A stretch of DNA of 44,767 bases, taken from contig DULU01000110.1 of NCBI GenBank assembly GCA_012840225.1, positions 1 through 44,767 on the forward strand. Direction: 5' to 3'. The translations under genes and the position numbers were made by a program. Source of the stretch: Bacillota bacterium (GTDB lineage Bacteria; Bacillota; Limnochordia; DTU080). Of the stretch, positions 7,236 to 15,446 are shown one piece after another. The first letter of the stretch is position 1. Every line of letters starts with the position of its first letter. The notes below the pieces were generated by a model. That model was not told the origin of the DNA and made no database searches. It saw nothing but the letters and a program-made list of their open reading frames with translations.

Positions 7236-10061
7236 TTACAGCTCCACGTGATAAAGAGTGGTGCCTTCCTGATCTTTGATCGTAAGTCTCAGCCCGCTCT
7301 CAGAGAAAAGGAAGCCATCCGTGCGCTTAACTCGTCCGGGATCATTTTTATCCGGGATGCTGATGCTCAGCTTATCCCTTTCGCCTGCGTCGGTACCGGA
7401 GAAGGTTACCGTGAAGCCAGCGCCGCCACCTTGATCCTTTGCCGGCTGAGGCCGCAACACCGTATAGAAGGAGACCGCCGCCACCGGTTCCTTGGTGCTT
7501 ATCCGCAGCTTGATGGAGCTGCCCCAGTTGCCTTCATTGGGGTCGCCGGGATAATACGAATACCCTTTATGCATTATGCCCTGGCCGACATATGACTCCG
7601 TGGGAGTTGTCGAGAATGAGTAAATCTGCAAACCAGCCCGCGGGCGGGTGAACACCCACTGTCCGGCGGCTTGTTGCACGAGCCGGCCCTGACCGTCGCC
7701 GTTGTTCATATGCCAATGCAGGTCGACGATCTCGGCACTCCGGGCAGCTATCTCATCCCACACCACGAAATAGCCGGGATCCTTGACAAAGAGCACATGC
7801 CGCCGCACTTTTTCCGGATTGTTCACATAGCTGGGTGCGGCCTCGCTTACCAGGTATTCGACCCGGTCGTCGGTATATGTCTTGATGATATTGGCCACCG
7901 GGGTTTTGCTTTGATCGGCCTGGTTGAAGGTGATGGTGTTGTGGCTGCTGGTTTTCAGATCCCAACTGCTGCGCAGGGGACTGCGATAACTGGCCCGTCC
8001 GGGAGCGACCAGCAGATATTCCCCGCCGGCGAAGAGGACCAGCGCATTGCGGTCCGGCCGGTCATGGGAATACTGGGTCCGGCCGGCACCTCCGCTCCTC
8101 AAGCCCAGCACCACGCCATTCTCCTCCCAGGAGGAGCGGATCACGCCCACACCGTTGTCGAAGGCGCGCTTCAGCGGCAGGCGGCGCTCCTCCGGGCTGA
8201 CCGCTGCCGGCACCTGGTCCTGGCACGCCCCCAGCACTGCCAACAGCAGCCAGTCGGCATCGGCGGCGGCCGTTCCAGAACCATGATATCGCTCCGTCAG
8301 CCAGATACCGAGGCCGTCCTGCAGCACCGCCGACAATAAATAGGTGACAATATAGTCGGGATTGGTGGTGTAATCATCGTCGCCAAAATTCAGCCTGCCG
8401 GGCTGGTATTTACCATCGCCCTCGCCGGCGACAAAGGCAAAGTAGTAAACCATCCAGGTCAAGCTGTCCTTCAGCCCTGATTGCTTTAGGAGTGGGGTGG
8501 TGCGCTCCAAGCCCATCGCCAGGAGGCCGGGGATCAGACTGCGTATCCCGTAATTGAAATAGCCGATCTGCTCACTGTAGCTGCCGTCGGCTTCCACCAG
8601 TTCCAGATATTCGCCCAATTTGCTCTCCGCCAAGGCCATAGCCTGGGAATCCCTCAATACCTTACCGGCAATATAGGCCCCGGACCCCATCACTGCCGTC
8701 CAATTGTTGCGTGTGGTATTTCTCTCCAACCACCGCAGGCACGGCTCCAGCCCCTTCATCCGCAGAGCGTGGCGGATGGAGGCCAGCTCTTCTTCAGTGA
8801 ACAGATCCGGCGCCCAGGCCAGCACCATGGACAACCCACTGGTAAGATGAGCGGTTTCCAGACCTCCGACAGGCATAGTCGGATCGAAGCGGCGCAGTTC
8901 GGCATGGATCCAAAATTCCATAGGCCGTGCAATGGCATCCAACACAGCCGCCCGCAGGAACTTGCCGGTCGCCGCATCCCTCGTCAGCAGATATACCAGG
9001 GCAAAATCCGGCAAGCCGCCGATTAGATCATATATATAAGGTTGTTTGCCGCCGGGAAAGGCTCCTTGCATCAAGGCTCTCAGCACTTTGGTGCGCAAGC
9101 CTTCCCAAACGCCGGCCACCAAAGGGTTGGTGCGGACGAGCTGCGGCAAGGCCGACAATTGCTCTCTGCTGAAGAAGAGAGGCTCATCTATTTTCTCCAG
9201 TATCAGCTCCGGCTGTTGCAAGGTAAGCTTCACCTCACTGAAAGCTCTGGTGATCGGTATGGGAGGAAAACTGAACGGTGCATCGCTCGCCGCCGTCTCC
9301 ATCGCGCCACTACCTGTCTCAGGCTCAACTGGGCGGGTGATGATCAGATGCCGGACATAAATCTCTACATCGGAAGGTGTTGTGCCGATTATTTGCACGT
9401 TTGACGCTATAGTATTATTTTTCCAGTCCATACCGGCAAAACCAGGTACAGGAGAATCATCAACCCATATATTGGTGATTCTCTTCCGGTCAGCGTCCAG
9501 GGCGAATTTGATGCGCACAAACCGGCCGGAAGGAAATTCAAATACTTTTTTAGGTTGATTGCTCGGATCCATGAGGCAGGCTTCGTGCCATCCCCCATCT
9601 CCAGTCGAGCTACCTCGTACTCTGAAGTCTAGAACATTTCCGACAAGTAAAAAGATCGCCCAGCCGGCGCCGGTTTGATCGATGCCGGCTTCGAATTCTA
9701 CATAATAGGTGCCGGTGATCTGTTTGGGGTCTATGGCGAGAGGCAGCCGTAAAATGCGTGCCTCACCCGCAACATTTTCGATGCGGAGAGATTGACCGGA
9801 CTCTCCCAAAGCCCCCGTCACGATAGAGAAATGGCTGCGATGGCCCTCGCTGATGACCCATCCGGAAGGGAGAGGGGCAAAGGGATCATCGGCCTGGCTC
9901 CAGTCGACTTTAAAAACTTCGATCATACCGGCATTCTCTTTGCTTTGCTCCACAGCCGCCGCCGTGAGTGGTGAAGCGAACCCCCCCGGCAAGCCCGCTC
10001 CGGCCATACAAAAGGCCAGCACTAATAAAGCGGATCGAAAAATCTTTTTCCCAACCTTCAT
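7236..10061 (-). CDS. Secreted heparinase II/III-type polysaccharide lyase (PL12/PL15/PL17-like)
   Basis: 941 residues. Signal peptide 1-36 (hydrophobic ALLVLAFCMAGAGL). Residues ~45-245 form a jelly-roll of the LamG/DUF1080 kind. Residues ~290-610 look like the alpha/alpha toroid of heparinase II/III and alginate lyases, with an Asn in RNNW (452-454) and Tyr/Glu in SYSEQIGYFNY (494-504). A beta-sandwich follows from ~640, containing SHDRPDRN (665-672), ALVLFAGGEYLLVAPG and VDLHWHMN. In the family, Asn/His/Tyr residues at these places drive beta-elimination of uronate-containing polymers, leaving unsaturated ends. It lies 40 bases behind SBP2, probably in one operon. GGGAGGGGG precedes the ATG. 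The substrate (alginate, heparin-like or other) is undetermined. Confidence 0.85.
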   Translation of the reverse strand: MKVGKKIFRSALLVLAFCMAGAGLPGGFASPLTAAAVEQSKENAGMIEVFKVDWSQADDPFAPLPSGWVISEGHRSHFSIVTGALGESGQSLRIENVAGEARILRLPLAIDPKQITGTYYVEFEAGIDQTGAGWAIFLLVGNVLDFRVRGSSTGDGGWHEACLMDPSNQPKKVFEFPSGRFVRIKFALDADRKRITNIWVDDSPVPGFAGMDWKNNTIASNVQIIGTTPSDVEIYVRHLIITRPVEPETGSGAMETAASDAPFSFPPIPITRAFSEVKLTLQQPELILEKIDEPLFFSREQLSALPQLVRTNPLVAGVWEGLRTKVLRALMQGAFPGGKQPYIYDLIGGLPDFALVYLLTRDAATGKFLRAAVLDAIARPMEFWIHAELRRFDPTMPVGGLETAHLTSGLSMVLAWAPDLFTEEELASIRHALRMKGLEPCLRWLERNTTRNNWTAVMGSGAYIAGKVLRDSQAMALAESKLGEYLELVEADGSYSEQIGYFNYGIRSLIPGLLAMGLERTTPLLKQSGLKDSLTWMVYYFAFVAGEGDGKYQPGRLNFGDDDYTTNPDYIVTYLLSAVLQDGLGIWLTERYHGSGTAAADADWLLLAVLGACQDQVPAAVSPEERRLPLKRAFDNGVGVIRSSWEENGVVLGLRSGGAGRTQYSHDRPDRNALVLFAGGEYLLVAPGRASYRSPLRSSWDLKTSSHNTITFNQADQSKTPVANIIKTYTDDRVEYLVSEAAPSYVNNPEKVRRHVLFVKDPGYFVVWDEIAARSAEIVDLHWHMNNGDGQGRLVQQAAGQWVFTRPRAGLQIYSFSTTPTESYVGQGIMHKGYSYYPGDPNEGNWGSSIKLRISTKEPVAAVSFYTVLRPQPAKDQGGGAGFTVTFSGTDAGERDKLSISIPDKNDPGRVKRTDGFLFSESGLRLTIKDQEGTTLYHVEL

Positions 10062-10101
10062 GACCCTTTTTCCCCCTCCCTGCAGCCGTTGTTTATGTTC
10101 A

Positions 10102-11379
10102 TCAATTGGCTTTGGCCGCCATGGCTTCCGCCACCATTACCTCGATCTGTTGTGCTACTTCATTAAGCACAGCTTCCGCCGGAGCCTCACCGTTTATGAT
10201 CCTTCTCACATTGCGGCTAAACATGCTGCGCATCTGAGCGTACCCGATGGGATAGTTGTCGATCACGGTATAGTTGAAGCTGTTGATGATAGCGCCGGTG
10301 TTCATCAATGAACCGGGCGCCTTGAACTGGAAAGCATCTACGTTGCTCCTGCTCCAATGCTCCGCCAAAGCCCGCAGTGAAGCACCGCCTCTACCCGTCG
10401 TCAACAGGCTAAGCTGCGCTTCCCTAGAGGCCAAGAATTTCAGCACTTCCCAGGCTTCATCCGGATTTTTCGCCCCTTTGGGAATGGCCCATCCGGCTGT
10501 GGCGCCGCGCCCCACTTTATATCCTTTCGGACCATAAGGCAGCTCTTCCACATCCCATTCATCGATCAACTGTGCCCCCCAGGCGGTGATGTAGTGCGGC
10601 CAGTTGAGGGTCATAGCCACTTTGCCGTTGACCCAATCGGGGAAAGTGGCCGAGCCACCGATGATATCGGTATGCACCACTTTGGCGCTCAGATTGAGAT
10701 CAGCCATCCACTTAAAGCCCGCAATCACTTCCGGGTGATTCAAATTGCAGCGCAAGCCGTCTTCAGACATGAAGCTTACGCCCCACAGGAGATTGATGAA
10801 TTCCCACAGCACGCCCCAGTGCAGTCCCCACTTCTCCACGTTACCCATAGAGTCGCGGACCGTCACCTTGCGCGCCGCCGCCGCCATATCATCCAAGGTC
10901 CAGTTGGCCGTCGGATACTGTACCCCACAATCGTCGAACCTGGCTTTGTTATAGGCCATCACCATGGTGGTAAACTGCCAGGGGAAGCCGGTAATTTCTC
11001 CGTTGGGGCCGGTATAAAAGCGCATCAGCTCTTTGGGAAATATGCTGAGATCGAAATTGTCCCGCTCTATGTAGGGGCGCAGGTCCATAAAGGCTCCCTG
11101 ATCGGCAAAATCAAAATGCCATTCCTGATGGGTGGTTACCAGATCCGGAGATGTGCCGCTGACGATGGCCAACAGCACGGCCTCGCCATTGCGTACACCG
11201 GCTTTGGTGTCGTAATTGAGCTTGATATCCGGTCTGGCATTGCGGAATATATCCATGGTGACATTTTCCAGTCGCAACGATTCACCGCTGGTCCAGGTCC
11301 AGAATTCCACTTCTCCAGCATATGCGACGCTAAAAGCGAAGAGGACAGCAAAAAGGGTTATCGTCACTCTTTTATACAT
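10102..11379 (-). CDS. Sugar ABC transporter substrate-binding protein (SBP2)
   Basis: 425 residues, family 1 solute-binding protein. The signal peptide is 1-21, cleaved after AYA, without a lipobox. The mature N-terminus EVEFWTWTSGESLRLENVTM is typical. Later signatures: GTSPDLVTTH (~90), GEITGFPWQFTTMVMAYNKARFDD split by the hinge (~130-150), NPDEAWEVLKFLASREAQL (~305-325). It would bind oligosaccharides freed by the downstream lyase, 40 bases away on the same strand. AAAGGA stands before the ATG. The C-terminus is alanine-rich (EVMVAEAMAAKAN). No transporter subunits are nearby. Confidence 0.9.
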   Translation of the reverse strand: MYKRVTITLFAVLFAFSVAYAGEVEFWTWTSGESLRLENVTMDIFRNARPDIKLNYDTKAGVRNGEAVLLAIVSGTSPDLVTTHQEWHFDFADQGAFMDLRPYIERDNFDLSIFPKELMRFYTGPNGEITGFPWQFTTMVMAYNKARFDDCGVQYPTANWTLDDMAAAARKVTVRDSMGNVEKWGLHWGVLWEFINLLWGVSFMSEDGLRCNLNHPEVIAGFKWMADLNLSAKVVHTDIIGGSATFPDWVNGKVAMTLNWPHYITAWGAQLIDEWDVEELPYGPKGYKVGRGATAGWAIPKGAKNPDEAWEVLKFLASREAQLSLLTTGRGGASLRALAEHWSRSNVDAFQFKAPGSLMNTGAIINSFNYTVIDNYPIGYAQMRSMFSRNVRRIINGEAPAEAVLNEVAQQIEVMVAEAMAAKAN

Positions 11380-11471
11380 AAATATCCGTCCTTTCGTTTT
11401 GATTTCGACAACTAACCTTTCCTGTAAATCCAGCAGCCAACGAGACTATTATTTATTTGTGTAGAACCCTC

Positions 11472-11488
11472 TTCCGGCTCGACCGGAA
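11472..11488. promoter_or_regulatory. Palindrome in the leader of SBP2, possible operator
   Basis: TTCCGG-CTCGA-CCGGAA, 6-bp perfect arms, 93 bases before the SBP2 start and within its likely promoter region. There is no T-run on either side, so a terminator is less likely than a protein-binding site. Confidence 0.4.
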
Positions 11489-11561
11489 TTCACCTCCTCT
11501 CCTGGCTCAAAGATTTCCCAAACCTTCTATTTAACTACTTTATCTCTATGGTCTCACCGAC

Positions 11562-11801
11562 TTATACACTCTCGGCCTCAGCGAACTCTGGCACATTCCA
11601 CAGTTCCTGAAAAGCTCCGGGTATGTCGATGCCGAGGAAGCGCAAATGATGACAAACTTGCCCATACCCAACCTGGCCGGTCGGACAGGTACTGCAGGAA
11701 ACAAGCGGGCGGACCACGACCTTCTCCCCCGGCCTTGGCCTCTCCGTAAGGCAAGGGCCGACGGACAAAGAATGCCTCTCCTGGTAATAAATAGCTTTCA
11801 C
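11562..11801 (-). pseudogene. Remnant of a zinc-dependent MDR alcohol/polyol dehydrogenase
   Basis: A 79-residue frame that starts with GTG overlapping the stop of the hydrolase upstream (TAGTG, shared G). The N-terminus, MKAIYYQERHSLSVGPC...RPRPGE, matches the start of medium-chain dehydrogenases. It then jumps directly to the structural-zinc segment (EKVVVRPLVSCSTCPTGQVG, then VCHHLRFLGIDIPGAFQELW) that normally follows about 60 residues later. The catalytic-zinc Cys/His/Glu region is missing, one structural cysteine is replaced (CSTCPTG), and the whole Rossmann half is absent after NVPE. The likely cause is a deletion between two GE-V-V-like sites plus loss of the 3' part. It is very probably inactive. 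Confidence 0.75.
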
Positions 11802-12844
11802 TACGGTCCTTCCTCCAATATGTCGGCCGTCTCATACCACCCCTGCCTCACAGCCTCGGTCAGCGCCAGCATGGCCGGTCCAAAGCCGTGCGGGTCGTCC
11901 GTCCTCTTTTCCCTGGCTTTATAAGCCGCCAGATCGCCCGGGTATAAACAGCCGATGCAGACTTTCTGGATGGAGCCGTCCTCTCCGATGCACCCGGCCA
12001 ATCCCCGCATAGCTCTCCGGAAGTTCTGCCGCACCATCGCCGGCAGCACGCCCAGCCTCAAGCCGACACCCAACCCATAGGCAATCAGCCCCGTAGCCGA
12101 TGATTCCTCATAGGATGTGGGATCCGGCACCTCCTGGCACCACATGCCCGAGGGAGACTGATGCCTGAGCAAAGCGGCGACCAAAGCGGCAAACCGCTTT
12201 TCCACCCCAGCCCGGTGAGGCGAATCCGGTGGCAGGTATTGTACCAACTCGGTCAAACCCAGCAAGCCCCAGCCGTTTCCCCTCCCCCAGTGATCTTCTG
12301 ATAAAAGGCCCGGCCCGGCGAAATTGTAGCACTGGTGCAAAAGCCCGCACTCCCGGTCCAGCAGGAGGTCGTACATCTTCACGGTTTGCGCCACAGCTTC
12401 ATCTATGTAATCGTCCCGCTTCTCGGCCAGGCCGGCAAAAAGGAGAAAAGGCGTCACCGCCAGGCACACGTCGATCCAGATCCGCTCCTCCCCCGGATAT
12501 CTCGGGTGACAGAATATACCGTTACCGGCCCGGGGCGCCTCATGGATCAGCTTTTCGACTTCATACACCACCGCCTCCCTGGCCTCCGGCAGATGCCCCC
12601 GCATGAGCATATAAGCCGAGGGTACGCCACCGATCCGGTAGAGCTGGAAATTAATGGATTGTGCCACCTCACCCCGCAAAAAAGGGCGCAATATGCGGCG
12701 ACAGCGCTCAAGCAAGTACGCATCACCCAGAACCTCGGCCGTGCGACACAAGCCGTAGATGGCGAGTTGGCCGTAATAATTCTTCACCTCGGTCAGAGAC
12801 TCGTAGTGGTTATATAAGTTAATGGCGATATCCAGCAATTTCAC
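11801..12844 (-). CDS. GH105/GH88-type unsaturated rhamnogalacturonyl / glucuronyl hydrolase
   Basis: About 347 residues, the usual size for the YteR/YesR family. It has an alpha/alpha barrel with repeated helix pairs. Key signatures: ERIWIDVCLAVTPFLLFAG (candidate catalytic Asp in the position of the family's general acid), HWGRGNGWGLLGLTE, YEESSATGLIAYG and DPHGFGPAMLA. The family removes the 4,5-unsaturated uronic acid left by polysaccharide lyases, by hydration of the double bond, and is usually cytoplasmic; no signal peptide is seen, in agreement. The frame extends to TTG 12859, but a GAGGGA ribosome site seven bases before GTG 12844 favours the latter. A strong promoter with an overlapping palindrome lies upstream. 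Confidence 0.85.
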   Translation of the reverse strand: MKLLDIAINLYNHYESLTEVKNYYGQLAIYGLCRTAEVLGDAYLLERCRRILRPFLRGEVAQSINFQLYRIGGVPSAYMLMRGHLPEAREAVVYEVEKLIHEAPRAGNGIFCHPRYPGEERIWIDVCLAVTPFLLFAGLAEKRDDYIDEAVAQTVKMYDLLLDRECGLLHQCYNFAGPGLLSEDHWGRGNGWGLLGLTELVQYLPPDSPHRAGVEKRFAALVAALLRHQSPSGMWCQEVPDPTSYEESSATGLIAYGLGVGLRLGVLPAMVRQNFRRAMRGLAGCIGEDGSIQKVCIGCLYPGDLAAYKAREKRTDDPHGFGPAMLALTEAVRQGWYETADILEEGP

Positions 12845-12931
12845 TTCCAGATCCCTCAATCAGTCAGTCAATGCCCGGACACTGCTTTTGCCTCAAGGTG
12901 ATGCCCGTCCGGGTTTGGTTGGTTTCATATT

Positions 12932-12946
12932 TGGAATCAGATTCCA
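12932..12946. promoter_or_regulatory. 15-bp palindromic operator over the GH105 transcription start (IclR-like site)
   Basis: TGGAATC-A-GATTCCA is a perfect palindrome. It begins 7 bases after the -10 box, over the expected start of transcription, where a repressor would block RNA polymerase. The form resembles the published E. coli IclR site (TGGAAAT-N-ATTTCCA), and an IclR-family gene lies at 16917. Confidence 0.65.
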
Positions 12947-12953
12947 TATTTGA

Positions 12954-12983
12954 ATTGTACAGCAGAGATGCAACTTATGTCAA
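12954..12983 (-). promoter_or_regulatory. Sigma-70/A promoter of the GH105 gene
   Basis: On the minus strand TTGACA (12978-12983), 18-bp spacer, TACAAT (12954-12959). Near consensus, about 110 bases before the start codon. Confidence 0.75.
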
Positions 12984-13177
12984 GCAATACCTACATAGAG
13001 CCTTCATTTTGGTCTTGGCGTTTGTGCGTGTGTCTTGTTTTACGAGCCGCCTTCCGGCAGGCCTCCCGCAGGCGCGCGGTTAGCCCTCTGGGCAAAGAAG
13101 GCGACCGATGAAGGACACATGCTGGATATTGAATAAAGCCGGGCTCTTTGTCGAAATAAGCCGGTACCATAAACCGA

Positions 13178-14089
13178 TTATGCCGGTATCTTTTTCCTCC
13201 CCAACACTGCGGCTCTGAATTGGGAAGGAGTGTAGCCGGTGTGCATTTTAAAATAGCGAGAAAAGTAAGGCAGGCTATTGAAACCGAGAGCAGCCGCTAT
13301 CTCGCTTACGGAGCGGTCACCTTGTTCAGTGAGGAGAAGGCGCATGGATTGTTCAATGCGCTGCAAAGACATGTATTGCCTGATGGAAATGCCCATCTCT
13401 TGCTTGAATAGCCGTTCCAGGTGAGGCAGAGCATAATGATGGCGATCGGCCAGAGATTCAACAGACACACCCTCAAGTAACTGGGCGTGCACGGTAGCAA
13501 TTATGTCGCCTACTATACGGCGAATTTCCGCATCACTGCCAACAGCTGGTTGATTATACGTCGCCTTCTCGGTCAATCCGGCAATAATAACATTGAGCAA
13601 CCAAGAAATGATGGTCATGGACTCTTGATGATATTGACCGGGGTGTTCAAAATAAGCAAAAAGCTGATGCACGGCCAAATCCAGAGAGTATCTGTCCCTG
13701 GTGCGCAGCAAAATGGGGCATGGCGCTGCTATCAGGTTCATAAATGCCGGCGGGGCGATTTTACTTAATAGATCAGCATCCAAATGAAGCAGCCAGCGGC
13801 TGTAGGGAGGTGATACCACCTGTACCCGGTGTTCCTGGCGGGCATCGAAGGCCACCAAGCTCCCACCCGGGACAATGATCTGATCACGACAGGTTTCCAG
13901 TTGAATTTGACCCGAAAACACGCCGATGATTTCTATCCCGTTATGACTATGCCATAACATCCCCCAATCCTGTACGGCGGTCAAATAGGAAATACCATTA
14001 ACAATAGGCGGCAACGGTTGGGACGGTAAAGGCAGCCTTAACCTGTATGGTTGTGTAACCATAGCCACCGGTTGCTGCATGCGGATCAT
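13178..14089 (-). CDS. AraC-family transcriptional regulator
   Basis: 303 residues. The N-terminal ~170 residues form a cupin-like sensing domain (WHSHNGIEIIGVFSGQIQLE, then IIVPGGSLVAFDARQEHRV), as in sugar-responsive AraC proteins. The C-terminal ~100 residues carry two helix-turn-helix motifs: SVESLADRHHYALPHLERLF and DRSVSEIAAALGFNSLPYFS, followed by the family signature FKMHTGYTPSQFRAAV. It probably activates a nearby transport or lyase gene in response to a sugar. It lies between the GH105 gene and the oxidoreductase on the same strand. The second ATG (MQQPVAM) is better spaced from AGGGA than the first. Confidence 0.92.
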   Translation of the reverse strand: MIRMQQPVAMVTQPYRLRLPLPSQPLPPIVNGISYLTAVQDWGMLWHSHNGIEIIGVFSGQIQLETCRDQIIVPGGSLVAFDARQEHRVQVVSPPYSRWLLHLDADLLSKIAPPAFMNLIAAPCPILLRTRDRYSLDLAVHQLFAYFEHPGQYHQESMTIISWLLNVIIAGLTEKATYNQPAVGSDAEIRRIVGDIIATVHAQLLEGVSVESLADRHHYALPHLERLFKQEMGISIRQYMSLQRIEQSMRLLLTEQGDRSVSEIAAALGFNSLPYFSRYFKMHTGYTPSQFRAAVLGRKKIPA

Positions 14090-14178
14090 TCCCTATCCCA
14101 TCATTCATCATAAATTAATTACATCATTTATATATTATCATATTGATATGCTGCACGAGGTTTGCGATAACAAAGATG

Positions 14179-14192
14179 TTGAAAACATGCAA
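14179..14192. promoter_or_regulatory. Shared 14-bp motif upstream of the AraC gene
   Basis: TTGAAAACATGCAA, with flanks TGTTG...CAAA matching a second copy at 15276-15289 (12 of 14 identical). It lies 90 bases before the AraC start and just behind the oxidoreductase stop. Possible binding site of a LacI- or AraC-type regulator. Confidence 0.45.
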
Positions 14193-14203
14193 ACAAGAAA
14201 TTA

Positions 14204-15193
14204 TTATGACGAGCGGGGCAGCGCTATTTTCCTGCTTAAATTTACTGAATCATAGCCGGCTCTAATAATTCCGACCATCTCTCGCCCCCACTCTACCAAG
14301 GCCGCCGGCTCACTTTTTCTGGCCACAGCCGCAATGAATTCTTGCAGCACAGCCACTCCGGCGTTCCCACCCTGCTCGGCTATCTTGGTCACGAGTGCTC
14401 TATTGTTTGTCAGCACCAGCGGGCCATGGGTCTGATAATTTATGCGGCCGTCCACACCCACTAATTCGTTATACTCCACCGTCTTGCCGGCCTGCATCGC
14501 CAGCATAATAGCCGCCGTGCTACCCCCGGGAAATTCCAGCTGGGCGACCACGGAGATTTCCATATGGGGATTATCAGGACTGAAAAGCATGCGGGCGGTG
14601 ACAGCTTCCGGCAATTCGCCATGCAACCAGCAGATACGATCAACCAGGTGAATGCCATGTGTCAGCCAGGCACCGCCCCCGGCCAACTTAACGTCATATT
14701 TCCAAGAGGAACGATCGGACGAAAAATATGGCCAATACCTGGCGGTGATGGAGAATAAAAGGCGGCCTAGCTCACCTTCATTCACCATCATCCGGGCAGC
14801 GGCGATGTTCTGAAAATAACGGTGCCGGTGACCAGTCATCAAGGTTACTCCGGCCCGGGAAGCCGCGGTTATAATACGGTCGCAGCCTTCCATCGTTGGT
14901 GCCAGAGGCAAGTCGATCAATAGATGAGCACCGGCAGCTGCGGCGGCAATGGCCGCCGGTTCATGTAATAGTGGGGGTAGGGCAATGATAACGGCTTCCG
15001 GTTTCTCCACGGCCAAAAGTCGTTTGTAATCATCGTAGATCGGCACCTGCAACTGCTCCGCCAACACCATTTTTCGCCTTGCCGAGTTAACTGTCGCCGC
15101 CACCGCCACCAATTCCAAACCCGATACTTCACCCACAGCTTTGCCATAAGCGGCGGCGCATCTGCCGCCGCCCAGGATAGCCAAGCGCATCAA
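14204..15193 (-). CDS. Gfo/Idh/MocA-family NAD(P)-dependent oxidoreductase with altered catalytic motif
   Basis: 329 residues. Rossmann nucleotide-binding motif at the N-terminus (LAILGGGRCAAAYG, residues 4-17), the conserved ALPPLLHEPAA stretch (71-81), and the C-terminal alpha/beta domain with GGGAWLTHGIHLVDRICWLHG split around 172-192, holding the catalytic His. The usual E-K-P motif, whose lysine takes part in hydride transfer, reads D-L-P here (94-96). Members oxidise or isomerise sugars or cyclitols; without the lysine the activity may be altered or lost. The gene is divergent from SBP3, sharing a ~250 bp regulatory region. A CTCC-rich ribosome site precedes the ATG. Confidence 0.88.
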   Translation of the reverse strand: MMRLAILGGGRCAAAYGKAVGEVSGLELVAVAATVNSARRKMVLAEQLQVPIYDDYKRLLAVEKPEAVIIALPPLLHEPAAIAAAAAGAHLLIDLPLAPTMEGCDRIITAASRAGVTLMTGHRHRYFQNIAAARMMVNEGELGRLLFSITARYWPYFSSDRSSWKYDVKLAGGGAWLTHGIHLVDRICWLHGELPEAVTARMLFSPDNPHMEISVVAQLEFPGGSTAAIMLAMQAGKTVEYNELVGVDGRINYQTHGPLVLTNNRALVTKIAEQGGNAGVAVLQEFIAAVARKSEPAALVEWGREMVGIIRAGYDSVNLSRKIALPRSS

Positions 15194-15275
15194 CCGCCTC
15201 CTGACCTTATAAAACTTTTGCCTGTTTTAAGCATAACAGCAAAAGGCAACGGGTACGACAACCGTCGTCAATATG

Positions 15276-15289
15276 TTGTAAACGTGCAA
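15276..15289. promoter_or_regulatory. Shared 14-bp motif between the oxidoreductase and SBP3
   Basis: TTGTAAACGTGCAA, second copy of the motif at 14179-14192. It sits in the divergent intergenic region 15194-15446. The half with TGTAAACG also resembles catabolite-response (cre) half-sites, so a LacI/CcpA-type regulator is possible. Confidence 0.45.
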
Positions 15290-15446
15290 AGGACCGCCCT
15301 TTGTTATGAAAATATATAATAAATTACTGTTTGCGTTTGTCCGACCCAGACAGGCACAAGGAAAGGAGGCTCTATCCGGCCATCAGGCAAATGCATTTTT
15401 CACTTGCCGAGTAACGTATAGCAAAACAAAGAAAGGAGCGTTTTAG

